Shown: positions 24,796-33,940, numbered from the stretch's first letter. The stretch is 64,000 nucleotides of DNA from Victivallaceae bacterium (GCA_024405735.1 JAKSOF010000008.1:1-64000), one strand, 5' to 3'. The notes: generated by a model from the letters alone, not told the origin. Made by a program: numbers and translations.

Positions 24796-26037
24796 TTAAA
24801 GCTCCTTGTTTGCCGGAAATATCCGGGTGAAAAAATCGGGCAGTGACTTGTTGACGGCTTCCCATCCCGTCAGGGAAACGGGGCGTTGAGCGGCAAGTCC
24901 GGCGAGCGTCGCCGCCATTACGATCCGGTGGTCGCCGCATCCGGAAAGCGTACAGCCACCCGGGATGACACCGTTGCCGTGAATTTCAATAAAGTCTTTT
25001 CCTTCAACGGCTTGTACTCCAAGTTTTATCAACATTTCCCGGATCGCCGACAAGCGGTCGCTCTCTTTGATGCGGAGCCGCCGCGCGTTGCCGAGCGTCG
25101 TGACGCCGTTCGCCTTGGCGGCGACGACCGCCAATACCGGAGCGAGGTCGATCGTCGCATCAATGTCGAGAATTCCTATGCCGGAAAGGGGGGCTTTTTC
25201 CACCGTGATCTCCTGACCGATTTGCGTCACTTTTGCGCCGAAACGGCGCAAAATTTCCACGATGCGGCGGTCGCCCTGCCGGGAATCGGGATCAAGACCG
25301 CCGACCGTGACGCGCCCCGCCATGGCGCCGAGGGCGAGATAGGCACCTCCGTTGGACCAGTCGCCCTCCACGGCGATATTTTGCGGCGAAACGAATTTGC
25401 CGTTTACGGTAAAACCCGACGCCGTGGTTTCGACGGTGATACCGAATTTTTGCAGAATTTCTATCGTAAGATTTACGTAATCAACGCTTTGCAGTTTTGA
25501 TGAAAGGATGATCTCGCCGCCGCCCGCCGCCGCCAGCGCAAAGAGAAATCCCGTGACGTATTGACTGCTGACGTTGCCGGGAAGCGTGATTTTGCTCTTT
25601 TCAGGCAGTTTGCCCGACAGGGAAAGGGGAAGCCGAAAATGGCTTGATTTTACGCCGCATTGTGCGAGCGCGTCAAGCAGTTCCTGAAGCGGACGCTCCG
25701 GCAATCTGCCTTTGCCGGAAAAAATTCCGGTCGCCCCCGACGCCGCCGCGACGGGCAGAAAAAAGCGGAGCGTCGAACCGCTTTCCCGGCAGGGGAAATC
25801 ACTCTGTACGCCTTGTTTCGGCGTGACGGTGACAAAATTCTGATGCCGCATGGTTTGCGCGCCGAGTCCGGCAAGGCAATTGAGCGTCGCCGCAACGTCT
25901 TCCCCGAAATCGCAACCGAGATCAATGCGTGTCGGTGTGTCGCAGAGTGCCGCCGCTAGCAATATCCGGTGCGCCGCCGATTTGGAACGCGGCGCGTCGG
26001 TTTTTAGCGTAATATCTTGCGGATGAATGACTTTCAT
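24796..26037 (-). CDS. aroA: EPSP synthase (3-phosphoshikimate 1-carboxyvinyltransferase)
   Basis: 413 residues. It shows the shikimate-3-phosphate loop APRSKSAAHRILLAAAL (the consensus begins PGSKS, so Gly is Arg here), SGSTLRFFLP, the RIKESDRLSA signature and DHRIVMAATLAGL. It joins PEP to shikimate-3-phosphate. The PRSKS substitution is seen in some divergent EPSP synthases and is not by itself evidence of inactivity. The start overlaps the stop of aroB by 4 bp (ATGA). Confidence 0.93.
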   Translation of the reverse strand: MKVIHPQDITLKTDAPRSKSAAHRILLAAALCDTPTRIDLGCDFGEDVAATLNCLAGLGAQTMRHQNFVTVTPKQGVQSDFPCRESGSTLRFFLPVAAASGATGIFSGKGRLPERPLQELLDALAQCGVKSSHFRLPLSLSGKLPEKSKITLPGNVSSQYVTGFLFALAAAGGGEIILSSKLQSVDYVNLTIEILQKFGITVETTASGFTVNGKFVSPQNIAVEGDWSNGGAYLALGAMAGRVTVGGLDPDSRQGDRRIVEILRRFGAKVTQIGQEITVEKAPLSGIGILDIDATIDLAPVLAVVAAKANGVTTLGNARRLRIKESDRLSAIREMLIKLGVQAVEGKDFIEIHGNGVIPGGCTLSGCGDHRIVMAATLAGLAAQRPVSLTGWEAVNKSLPDFFTRIFPANKEL

Positions 26038-27077
26038 TTTGTCAAAAAGTCTTTTAAGTCATGGATGGAAACGGGGAACAATTCGCATTTGCCCGTATCG
26101 CGCGGTATGACGAATTCCAGAATTTCGCCGTGCCGTTTTTTATCGTTGAGCATCGTCTGCAATATCGTATCGACCGGATAGGGATTTTCCGTCGGCAGAT
26201 GAAGATTTTGAAGTGCCGTTTGTAAGTTTTCCGCCGTTTGCTTCGGGCAAAGGCCGCGTCGGCAGGCGATCCGGGTGATCTCCATCATCCCGATGGCGAC
26301 GGCGCTGCCGTGCGAAACGGCAAAATGCGAGGCGGTTTCGATCGCGTGACCGAGGGTATGACCGAAATTGAGCAACCGCCTTTCGCCCCGGTCAAAAGTA
26401 TCGCGCTGAACGATGGACGCCTTGATTTCGATACAGCGCGCGATGATGTTTGCGGCATCGCTTCGCAATGCGTTTGCGGCGATCGCGTGAAAAAGTTTCC
26501 GATCGCAGATCATCCCGTATTTCAACGCTTCCGCCGCGCCGTCGGCAAAAATGGCGTCGGGAAGCGTCGCGAGCGTTTCGGGATCGGTGAAAATTTTCTG
26601 CGGCTGATAAAATGTGCCGCAGAGATTTTTGCCCGCCGCGAGATTGATCGCCGTCTTGCCGCCGATACTGCTGTCGACCATCGCGAGGAGAGTCGTCGGG
26701 ATCTGATAAAACGGTACGCCGCGCAGAAACGAAGCCGCGGCGAATCCGGTGAGGTCGCCGACGACGCCGCCGCCGAGGGCAAGGAGCGCGTCGCTTCTGG
26801 TAAAGTGCTGTGCGGCAAGGAATTCCACAAGTTTTTCCAATACGGGAAACGATTTGGAAACTTCCCCGGGCGCCACCGTGAAAACAACAAAGTTTATCTT
26901 TGTTTCATCCAGCGAGCGGCGCACGTCGTCGAGGTAGAGCGCGGAAACATTGTCATCGGTGACGATCGCCGCGCGGAAACTTTTTTCCGGATTGGCGGCG
27001 CGCAGAAATTCTCCGATCTTGTGGCGGATACCGGAAGTGATCTCGGCACGGCAGGGCGGGATTTCGATGGACGGCAT
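26034..27077 (-). CDS. aroB: 3-dehydroquinate synthase
   Basis: 347 residues. NAD and metal motifs are intact: LGGGVVGDLTGFAA, YQIPTTLLAMVDSSIGGKT and LLNFGHTLGHAIE, followed by HGSAVAIGM. It closes the DAHP ring to 3-dehydroquinate, with a Zn or Co ion held by the Glu and two His residues of these motifs. It starts 2 bp after tyrA in the same operon. Confidence 0.95.
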   Translation of the reverse strand: MPSIEIPPCRAEITSGIRHKIGEFLRAANPEKSFRAAIVTDDNVSALYLDDVRRSLDETKINFVVFTVAPGEVSKSFPVLEKLVEFLAAQHFTRSDALLALGGGVVGDLTGFAAASFLRGVPFYQIPTTLLAMVDSSIGGKTAINLAAGKNLCGTFYQPQKIFTDPETLATLPDAIFADGAAEALKYGMICDRKLFHAIAANALRSDAANIIARCIEIKASIVQRDTFDRGERRLLNFGHTLGHAIETASHFAVSHGSAVAIGMMEITRIACRRGLCPKQTAENLQTALQNLHLPTENPYPVDTILQTMLNDKKRHGEILEFVIPRDTGKCELFPVSIHDLKDFLTK

Positions 27078-27079
27078 CG

Positions 27080-27946
27080 TTACTTTCCTTTTGTTTCGCG
27101 GAAAGTCCGCAGACTTTCGATCGTCGCCTTGCGCTGTGCGCCCTGCGTGAAAAGTTCGACGAGTTGCTCCCGGTCGTTTTTCCTGAGCGCCGTTTCAAAT
27201 TCCGCGAGACGGGAGATCAGCGTATGGATCTCGCGTTGCAGATTGTCGCGGTTGTCGAGAAAGAGGTCGCTCCACAACTGCGGATCGACCGAGGCGACGC
27301 GGATCATATCGCGGAAACTTCCCGCCGAAAAACCGGCGTGCTCGTCCGCAGTCGGACTTTTGACGAAACTTGCCGACAGCGCGTGGGCAAGCTGGGAAGT
27401 GTAGGCGATGAGCCGGTCGTGTTTTTCCGGCGTCGTCGTGACGACGCGGGCAAATCCGAGATCGAGAAAAAACTTTTTGATTTTTTCCAGTCGGGCAAGT
27501 TGCGGGATCTCCTCAAAAACGAGGAGCATTGAGGCGTTGTTGTAAAGCGCGTCGCTCGCGCGCTCGAAACCCGAACGCTCCTTGCCCGCCATCGGGTGAC
27601 CGCCGATGAAAAGAAAGTTGTTGGCATCGGCGATCCGCCACGCTTCGGGGCAGATCGTGCGTTTGACGCCGGCGCAGTCGATGACTATGGCGTCTTTTTT
27701 GAATTTTGCGGCATATTCACGCAAAAACGGCACAACGGCGTGCGGCGGCAGTGCGATGAGGACAAGGTCGCAGTTTTTCAGCGTTTGGGCATTTAGTCTG
27801 CCGTCGATCGCGTTTTCCAGTTCCGCCCGGCAGAGCGCGCTTTCATTTTGGTCAAAGGCGAGGACGCGGCAATCGGTTTTCGTTTTGACCGCCTTGGCGA
27901 AACTGCCGCCGATCAATCCGCATCCGGCAATTCCGATGGTTTTCAT
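27080..27946 (-). CDS. tyrA: prephenate/arogenate dehydrogenase
   Basis: 288 residues. An N-terminal Rossmann motif (IAGCGLIGGSFAKAV) is followed by GGHPMAGKERSGFERA, the TyrA-family substrate loop, and a helical dimerisation domain (SFRDMIRVASVDPQLWSDLF). It oxidises prephenate or arogenate towards tyrosine. There is no fused chorismate mutase or ACT domain, so feedback control by tyrosine would need another protein. The ATG at 27946 forms an ATGA overlap with the upstream DAHP synthase gene; longer frames lie inside that gene. Confidence 0.9.
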   Translation of the reverse strand: MKTIGIAGCGLIGGSFAKAVKTKTDCRVLAFDQNESALCRAELENAIDGRLNAQTLKNCDLVLIALPPHAVVPFLREYAAKFKKDAIVIDCAGVKRTICPEAWRIADANNFLFIGGHPMAGKERSGFERASDALYNNASMLLVFEEIPQLARLEKIKKFFLDLGFARVVTTTPEKHDRLIAYTSQLAHALSASFVKSPTADEHAGFSAGSFRDMIRVASVDPQLWSDLFLDNRDNLQREIHTLISRLAEFETALRKNDREQLVELFTQGAQRKATIESLRTFRETKGK

Positions 27947-28947
27947 TTTGTCAATGTCCCGCGCAAAATAGCGGCTTTGCGGCTGATCGCATCGAATTGC
28001 TCCGGCAGGATCGACTGCGGACCGTCGCAGAGCGCGTGTGCGGGGTCGTTGTGGACTTCGATCATCACGCCGTCGCAACCGCAGGCGATCGCCGCCATCG
28101 TCATCGGTTCGACCAGCCGGGCGATGCCGGTGGCGTGGCTCGGATCGACGACGACGGGCAGATGCGAGAGCGAGTGGAGCATCGGTACCGCCGCGAGGTC
28201 GAGCGTATTGCGCATCGCCGTTTCAAAGGTGCGGATGCCGCGTTCGCAGAGGATGACGTTGTTGTTGCCGCCCGCCATGATGTATTCGGCGCTCATCAAA
28301 AGCTCCTTGATCGTGCTGGCGAAACCGCGTTTCAGGAGGATCGGTTTCCGGCAATGGCCCAACTGCTTGAGCAACTCGAAATTCTGCATATTGCGGGCGC
28401 CGACCTGAATGAGGTCGATGTCGGCAAAGAGGTCGAGTTGCGAAATATCCATAATTTCGGTGACAACGGGAAGTTGCGTCTCTTTTTTCGCTTCGAGCAG
28501 CAGTTTGATGCCCTCGGCGCGCAATCCCTGAAAGGCGTAGGGGCTGGTGCGGGGCTTGAAAACGCCGCCGCGCAGGATCGCCGCGCCCGATTTTTTGACA
28601 TCTTCGGCGATGGAAATGATCTGCTCTTCGGATTCGATGGAGCACGGCCCCGCGATCAGCGCGAAATTGCCGCCGCCGATTTTGGCGTTTCCCACTTCGA
28701 CGACGGTGTCGAGCGGATGGAATTTGCGGTTGGCGCTTTTAAACGGGTCCTGGATGCGCACGACGTCCTCGACGATCTCAAGCGCGCGGATGAGATCCAT
28801 ATCGACGCCGCTGGTGTCGCCGACGAGCCCGAGAATGGTCTGGTGGACGCCGCTGCTGGTGTGGATCTGGAGATTCTGGCTCTCAAGCCATTTGGTGAGA
28901 TTTTCCAGCTGTTTGGGATCGGGATTTTCCTTTAAGATGACGACCAT
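27943..28947 (-). CDS. aroG: DAHP synthase, type I-beta with regulatory N domain
   Basis: 334 residues. A ferredoxin-like N-terminal domain of about 75 residues (MVVILKENPDPKQLENLTKW) precedes the aldolase barrel with IAGPCSIES, GGVFKPRTSPYAF, QVGARNMQNFELLKQLG and VVDPSHATG. This is the Thermotoga-type I-beta layout, in which the extra domain binds Tyr or Phe and shuts the enzyme. It catalyses the first step of the pathway (PEP plus erythrose 4-phosphate) and is the first gene of the operon, with a strong promoter upstream. The symbol aroG is used for function; aroF would serve equally. Confidence 0.93.
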   Translation of the reverse strand: MVVILKENPDPKQLENLTKWLESQNLQIHTSSGVHQTILGLVGDTSGVDMDLIRALEIVEDVVRIQDPFKSANRKFHPLDTVVEVGNAKIGGGNFALIAGPCSIESEEQIISIAEDVKKSGAAILRGGVFKPRTSPYAFQGLRAEGIKLLLEAKKETQLPVVTEIMDISQLDLFADIDLIQVGARNMQNFELLKQLGHCRKPILLKRGFASTIKELLMSAEYIMAGGNNNVILCERGIRTFETAMRNTLDLAAVPMLHSLSHLPVVVDPSHATGIARLVEPMTMAAIACGCDGVMIEVHNDPAHALCDGPQSILPEQFDAISRKAAILRGTLTK

Positions 28948-28974
28948 AATGAAAACTCCTTTTGACTTTTTCTA

Positions 28975-29003
28975 AATATACTTGCTGTTGGCTTATCTTA
29001 CAA
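28975..29003 (-). promoter_or_regulatory. aro operon promoter
   Basis: On the minus strand TTGTAA (29003-28998), a 17-bp spacer and TATATT (28980-28975). The leader is about 20-25 nt and contains AGGAG before the ATG. No room is left for a Trp- or Tyr-type attenuator. Confidence 0.7.
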
Positions 29004-29014
29004 CTTGATACGGT

Positions 29015-29052
29015 AAAAAAAAACGCACTGCCGGATCTTGCCGGAAGCGCGC
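29015..29052 (-). terminator. terminator of the phosphoesterase gene
   Basis: On the minus strand a hairpin with CCGG/CCGG and outer CGC/GCG pairs, separated by small bulges, is followed by nine T. The stem is imperfect; the T-run and its position between two genes support the call. Confidence 0.55.
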
Positions 29053-29073
29053 GGAAAAATTTTGAGAAAAACG

Positions 29074-30123
29074 TTATGATCGCTTGCGCGCCGCCGTCAG
29101 CAATCCGAGCCCGACGGCAAGAAAGAGCCACGCGCAGTAATAATATCGGCAGTTTCCCGGAATTTCAACGACAAGATAGTTGAGGAAATAATTGCGACCG
29201 CGCTTCAAGCCGGGCAGAAAGGAGGGGATCGCCTCGATTTTGCCGGATCCGGTGAAGTGAAGCGTCAGATAACCGAAATCGGGATGGAGTGTGTCGCGCA
29301 TTTTCTGTCCGCTGCAGGGCACGTGATAAACGGGGACTCCCTCGAAATCGCTTTGCCCGCTAGTGTGTAAATGTCCGGAAACGATCGCGTCGATCGGGAA
29401 ACGCTTGAGCAACGGTTTCAACTGATGCGCGACAATGGTTGTCTGGATATGGCGGTATACGGCAGGTGGCGCAACGGGCGGACGGTGCATTACGAGAACA
29501 CAGCGGCGGAAATCCTGCCGGTACCGGCTCAAAACGCTTTCAAGCCACGCCAATTCTTCGTCGTCCATTCCGCTGACGTGCTTCGGGTTTTTCCGTTGGA
29601 CTTCCGGCAAAAGAAGCTGAAGTGTCTCCGGCGTCGCTTTTATGGGAACATTGTCGTTGAGCATAATAAAAAGCGTATCGCCAAAGGAGAAGAAATAGTA
29701 CGGATTTCCGAAAAAATGGCAGTATGTTTTCAGATTTCCTTTCCCGAGAATGTCGTGGTTGCCGGGGATGGCGCACATCGGGACCGAGAGATTTTCCTGC
29801 AGGAGTTCGACGAGATAAGCTCCTTCGGCGCCTCGGATGGTGCGGAACATATCGCCGACGGATATGGCGAAATCAATCCTGTCGGCGGATATTTGTTTCA
29901 AAACGGGGACGATCACGTCTGTCTGCATTGCGAAATCGCCGAAAAACGCGATGCGGAAATCTTTCTTTTGCGCGGCGAGATGTTTTGATGCCGGAGGGAT
30001 AATGCTTGCGGTATTTCCGAAACGGCAGCAAAGATAGGCGCCTGCCGCCAGCATCGCGATCCCGGAAAGAATTGCGATGATCCCTGAAATTGCCGCCAAG
30101 CGGCGTCCGATGTCTTTGCGCAT
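29074..30123 (-). CDS. membrane-anchored metallophosphoesterase
   Basis: 349 residues. A hydrophobic segment at about 12-34 and a second at the C terminus (YYYCAWLFLAVGLGLLTA) enclose a calcineurin-like phosphoesterase domain: FFGDFAMQ, SVGDMF, IPGNHDILG, VMHRPPVAPP and VSGHLHTSG. The layout suggests a catalytic domain outside the cytoplasmic membrane, held at both ends, similar to purple-acid-phosphatase-like proteins. The first motif has D-F in place of the usual D-x-H, so one metal ligand may differ. The substrate is unknown. The gene has its own promoter (30151-30178) and terminator (29015-29052) and does not belong to the aro operon that follows. Confidence 0.8.
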   Translation of the reverse strand: MRKDIGRRLAAISGIIAILSGIAMLAAGAYLCCRFGNTASIIPPASKHLAAQKKDFRIAFFGDFAMQTDVIVPVLKQISADRIDFAISVGDMFRTIRGAEGAYLVELLQENLSVPMCAIPGNHDILGKGNLKTYCHFFGNPYYFFSFGDTLFIMLNDNVPIKATPETLQLLLPEVQRKNPKHVSGMDDEELAWLESVLSRYRQDFRRCVLVMHRPPVAPPAVYRHIQTTIVAHQLKPLLKRFPIDAIVSGHLHTSGQSDFEGVPVYHVPCSGQKMRDTLHPDFGYLTLHFTGSGKIEAIPSFLPGLKRGRNYFLNYLVVEIPGNCRYYYCAWLFLAVGLGLLTAARKRS

Positions 30124-30150
30124 AAAAATTCCCTCTTAATGATTGCTTGT

Positions 30151-30178
30151 AATATACGGCGAAAAAGCGGAAAGTCAA
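30151..30178 (-). promoter_or_regulatory. phosphoesterase promoter
   Basis: On the minus strand TTGACT (30178-30173), a 16-bp spacer and TATATT (30156-30151), with GAGGG before the start codon. Confidence 0.65.
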
Positions 30179-30538
30179 ATTTTTTTGCCGTATTCTCCGG
30201 AATTTGCCGCATTGCTTTTTTTGCGCGATCCGATTGATTTTGTTGAAAAAGAAACCGCAAAACGGTTCGTCGTTTTTTTGTTTTTCTGAAAAATTTTATC
30301 TTTTTATTAATATAAGGAAACGTTGTTTTTTCTACTTAAAAAGTTGAAATCAGTATTGTTTTGACCAATATATAACGAATATTTATTCGTTATTGAATCG
30401 ATTAAAGTTAAGCAATATATTAATTTCATCCGCTTGAAAAAAGACGGAAATTTTTTGGGAACGCGGAAAAAAGGTTGACAACCGCTTCCTTGAGTGAAAC
30501 AAGAACAAAAGAGCGGCGATGCGCCGCCGGAGGTGAAT
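30179..30538. other. AT-rich intergenic region before the phage module
   Basis: 360 bp, clearly richer in A and T than the genes on either side, with no coding frame I trust. It carries the palindrome described at 30372-30393. A TTGACA at 30475-30480 has no matching -10. I see no attachment-site repeat, integrase or repressor gene here. Confidence 0.5.
30372..30393. promoter_or_regulatory. 22-bp palindrome, candidate operator
   Basis: ATAACGAATA and TATTCGTTAT are perfect inverted 10-bp arms around TT. A possible promoter (TTGACC at 30361-30366, 17 bp, TATTCG at 30384-30389) overlaps it. It lies about 150 bp before the first phage gene. Symmetry of this length suits a dimeric repressor; which protein binds is unknown. 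Confidence 0.45.
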
Positions 30539-30937
30539 ATGGATCAGTATGCGATAAGCGTTTTGCCGAAATGGGAGTCGATCCGCGCCTTTTTGAGTGC
30601 GGGCGGCCCGGAAAGCGATCTGCCGCGGCGGTTGAATCTGTCGGCGGCGACGCTTCGCCGCTACCGCAAAAAATATCCGGAATTCGCGGCGATGCTCGAC
30701 GAATGCCGTGCGGAAGCGGCGGCTCTCGCCGATGATCAGGTCGAAGCCGCGCTTTTCCGCCGGGCGACCGGATACGATACGGAGGATGCGGATTCTCCCC
30801 GTCACGTCCCCGCCGACGTCAAAGCGGCGATATTCTGGCTGAAAAACCGGCGGCCGGATCTCTGGCGCGACCGCAAAGTAGTTGCGCTGGACGAACCGGT
30901 AAAGATCACTTTGTCCGCCGAAGAAAAGGAGTTGTGA
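30539..30937 (+). CDS. phage terminase small subunit-like protein
   Basis: 132 residues. The N-terminal half is a homeodomain-like helix-turn-helix (LPRRLNLSAATLRRYRKKYPEF). The C-terminal half has VEAALFRRATGYD and AAIFWLKNRRPDLWRD, elements I associate with small terminase subunits that recognise the packaging site. I chose the ATG at 30539, which has GGAGGTGA just upstream, over the GTG at 30494. The stop shares one base with the portal start (TGATG). It is the first gene of the head and packaging module. Confidence 0.75.
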   Translation: MDQYAISVLPKWESIRAFLSAGGPESDLPRRLNLSAATLRRYRKKYPEFAAMLDECRAEAAALADDQVEAALFRRATGYDTEDADSPRHVPADVKAAIFWLKNRRPDLWRDRKVVALDEPVKITLSAEEKEL

Positions 30938-32331
30938 TGAAAGATTTTCTGTTTTCGGGTGGCAAATTCCATTGTCACCGGGAGTATCTCCGTCACCGTG
31001 ACAACTGGCTCCACAGCCGCGACGCCTATTCCGGCGGCGAAAGCTATCTGGATTCGGCGCTGATCCGTCACGTTTCGGAAATCGACCTCGAGTTTGCCGA
31101 AAGACGGCGGCGCGCCTATTACTTCAACTACCCGCGCTCGATCGCGCGGCGGATCACCCAGAGCGTGCTCGGCGTCGAACCGCTCCGCAAGCACGCCGAT
31201 CCGCTTCTCGTGGAGGATTGGAGCCGTACCGGATGGCGCACGACGGGGGTGATGCGTCAGCTTTCGACGATGCTCAACGTCTACGGACGCGCTTATTTAT
31301 TCGTCGAATCGCCCCGTTTCGAGGGGGAAGTGTCGCTGCAGCGCGCCGCCGACGAGCGGTTGCGCCCCTATGTGCGTGCGCTTTCTCCGCTTGAAGTGCC
31401 GGACTGGGCTTACGCCGCCGACGGGAAACTGCTCTGGGCGCTGGTTCTGGAGGAAGCGGTCGATCATCAGAACCCCTTTGCGGAACCCGTAATTTGTGAA
31501 AGAGTGCGCTTGCTGGAGCGTGACCGGTATCGCGTCTTTGAGTCGCGCAACGGCGATTTCCGCGAAGTGGCGCACGGCAAAAATCCCCTCGGCGAAGTGC
31601 CGCTCGTATGCGTCGAGGAAGCCGACGGTTTCGGGATGGACGCCAATCACTGGTTCGAGGACGTCGTGCGCATCAGCGAAGCGATCTTCAACAACGAATC
31701 CGAGGCGCAGATGAATATCGTCAAGCAGATGTTCGGGATGCTCGTCGTTTCCGATACCTTTGCCCGGGGCGCCCGCAAACTGGGCAACGGCGCCGCCGCC
31801 GGAAATTTTTCCGCCACCGTCGCCCGCAGCGCCGCGATCATCGAATCCGTCGAGGAAAAGGGCATCAGCCGTTTCATCAGTCCCTCCGGCGTCCCCGGCG
31901 ACGTGATCCGGCAGGAAAACCGTCAGCTCAAGCAGGAACTTTACGAAGTCGTCGGGCTTGCCGTCGACGGTTACGGACGGGAAACCCGGAGCGCGGAATC
32001 CAAAGAATGGGATTTTCAGCACGTCAACTGGTTCCTTGCCGAACGCGCCGCGCTTCTGGAGGAGGCGGAAATTGCCGCGTGGAAACTCATTCACGGTTTC
32101 GATGCCGGGATCCCCGTGCCCGACGTCGCCTACAACCGCGAATTTTCGGTGCGTGATCTGGAAAAATCGATTTCCGGACTTTTACAGCTTGCTCAAGTGA
32201 GCGACGATCAGAATTACCGCAACGCGGTCCGCGGCGCGGCGATCCATCTGCTCGATGACATTTCCCCTTTGTCTGCAGGTGAAAAACATCACTTGCAGAA
32301 AAACGACAATCCCCAAGGAGGCAATCAATGA
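30937..32331 (+). CDS. phage portal protein
   Basis: 464 residues. The length, the Arg/Tyr-rich N terminus, the central segment with ISEAIFNNESEAQMNIVKQM, and the long helix before SAESKEWDF fit SPP1 gp6/DUF4055-like portal proteins, the dodecameric ring through which DNA enters the head. Assignment rests on these patterns plus position between TerS and scaffold; no catalytic motif exists to confirm it. The ATG at 30937 has AAGGAG upstream; the GTG one codon before is less likely. Confidence 0.7.
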   Translation: MKDFLFSGGKFHCHREYLRHRDNWLHSRDAYSGGESYLDSALIRHVSEIDLEFAERRRRAYYFNYPRSIARRITQSVLGVEPLRKHADPLLVEDWSRTGWRTTGVMRQLSTMLNVYGRAYLFVESPRFEGEVSLQRAADERLRPYVRALSPLEVPDWAYAADGKLLWALVLEEAVDHQNPFAEPVICERVRLLERDRYRVFESRNGDFREVAHGKNPLGEVPLVCVEEADGFGMDANHWFEDVVRISEAIFNNESEAQMNIVKQMFGMLVVSDTFARGARKLGNGAAAGNFSATVARSAAIIESVEEKGISRFISPSGVPGDVIRQENRQLKQELYEVVGLAVDGYGRETRSAESKEWDFQHVNWFLAERAALLEEAEIAAWKLIHGFDAGIPVPDVAYNREFSVRDLEKSISGLLQLAQVSDDQNYRNAVRGAAIHLLDDISPLSAGEKHHLQKNDNPQGGNQ

Positions 32332-32858
32332 ATTTGAATCCGTTATGGAAAAAAGCCGTCGCTTCCTCGACGCTGAGCGACAGCGAAAAGGAAGCGCTCT
32401 ATCAGATCGATCCCGACGCATTGCGTCAAAGTGTTTCGGCGTTGCAGAAACAGCTCGACGACGCTGAAAACGCCCAGTTGAGCGAAACGGAAAAATTGCA
32501 GAAGGAGTTGACCAAAGTGCGCGACGAGCGCGAAACGCTCGACCGGAATTACCGCGCTCTTTTCCGCCAGCACCGCATCGCTGCGATCGCGCGGAAATTC
32601 GGATGCGCGGAACCGGATTACCTTGATTTCCTCGCCGCCAGAAGTTCCGTCGATCTGGAGGATGACGCGGCGGTCGCGGCGATGGTCGGTCAACTCCAGA
32701 AAAGCCATCCCTTCGCCTTTGTTTCCCAACTGAAAAGCGGCGGCGGCGCGGGAAGTCCCGAAACGCTCGAAAAGCAGGAAAATTCTTTGCCGCGCGATCC
32801 GGAATCGCGGATCGGGATCCTGATGCAGACGATCGGCAAGGTGCCGTTCCAGGAGTAA
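32328..32858 (+). CDS. phage scaffold-like coiled-coil protein
   Basis: 176 residues. A charged coiled coil (about 35-85: LQKQLDDAENAQLSETEKLQ and following) and a small helical C terminus are typical of capsid scaffolding proteins (GP20-like), which shape the prohead and then leave. It sits between portal and capsid genes, the usual place. No prohead protease gene is present, so the scaffold would have to leave intact. AAGGAGG precedes the ATG at 32328, which overlaps the portal stop by 4 bp. Confidence 0.65.
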   Translation: MNLNPLWKKAVASSTLSDSEKEALYQIDPDALRQSVSALQKQLDDAENAQLSETEKLQKELTKVRDERETLDRNYRALFRQHRIAAIARKFGCAEPDYLDFLAARSSVDLEDDAAVAAMVGQLQKSHPFAFVSQLKSGGGAGSPETLEKQENSLPRDPESRIGILMQTIGKVPFQE

Positions 32859-32882
32859 TACAACCAAAGAAAGGACTCCAAA

Positions 32883-33940
32883 ATGTTGTACAGTTACAGT
32901 TTTTCCAACAAAAAACGCGATCTTTCGGACGTGTTGTCGCAGGTCGTCAAAGACGAACCGCGCTTCATTTCCAATTTCCGCCGCGGCGCCGATGCGACTA
33001 GCCGCAAGCACGAATGGCTGGAGGATCAGCTGACCGGGCGCGGCATCACGGCGAGCGCGCCGCCAACGGCTCGACGCTCACCGCCGCAACGCTGACGGCA
33101 GGCAAATTCATCATCGTTTCGACGCCGATGTCCGAAGCGAGCGTCAACGGTGACGGCGAAGAAAACTACGCCGTCGCCGGCACCGAATACAACACGACTC
33201 AGATCTTCCGCAAAGAGATCGTTCTTTCCGGTTCCGCACTTGCCGTCGGCGTTTACGGTTCGGTCGACAATCAGCTGAACCGGCAGACCGCTTTCGCGTT
33301 GAGCGAACTTGCCCGCGACCTCAACCGGGTCGCCCTTTTCGGACGGCGTGTCGAAGCGACGGCGAGCGTCCGCGGCGAAGCGGGCGGGCTTTACTACTTC
33401 GGCACCCGGCAGGGCGCGCTTTCGCTCGATGCCCAAAACAAGCCGATCGACAGTTATCTCATCAACGATGCCGCGCAGATGCTCCTTGCCGAAGGCGGCG
33501 ATCCGGTACAGATCCTCTGCAGTCCCGGACAGGCGCGGGTGATCTCCAACGAGTACAAGGACCGCCTGCAAGTCCTCCGCAGCGACGACCGCCGCGGTGC
33601 CTACGTCGCCGTGATCGTCAATGAGATCAACGGCCGCGGCATCACCGTGATGGCGGACCCCGACGTCCCGCAGAACGATGTCTGGCTGATCGACCCCGCC
33701 GGTTTCGCGCTCTGCAATCTGCGCAACCGTGCGATCACCGACAGCGATGCGACGCCCAAGGGCTTCGACGGAGTGCGCCGTACCGCGCTCGGTGAACTCA
33801 CCTTTGAGTTCAAAAACATCAAACAGCGCGTCTGCCGTATCACCAACGTCCAGAATGCCGCCGATGCGATTTCGGCGATGCGCACGGCGATCCCGGGCGG
33901 TACGGTCGCTCTGCCCGGCGGTACGTCAAGCGAAAACTGA
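32883..33940 (+). pseudogene. major capsid protein, broken by a -1 frameshift
   Basis: The first frame (ATG 32883, after AAAGGACTCC) encodes RRGADATSRKHEWLEDQL, typical of DUF5309-type phage capsid proteins, and ends at a TGA at 33093-33095. The continuation (TLTAATLTAGKF onward to SSEN, stop 33938-33940) lies in the -1 frame. Joining the frames near 33050-33065 gives a continuous product of about 350 residues. The shift falls in the run GCGCGCCGCC, where one lost base would explain it. No standard slippery heptamer is present, so programmed frameshifting is unlikely. The cause is either a real mutation in a decaying module or a sequencing error. A strong terminator follows the gene. Confidence 0.75.

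Noticed and set aside
33014-33095. Programmed -1 ribosomal frameshift in the capsid gene
   Set aside because: No X-XXY-YYZ slippery heptamer in the zero frame and no clear downstream stimulator; a single-base loss is simpler.
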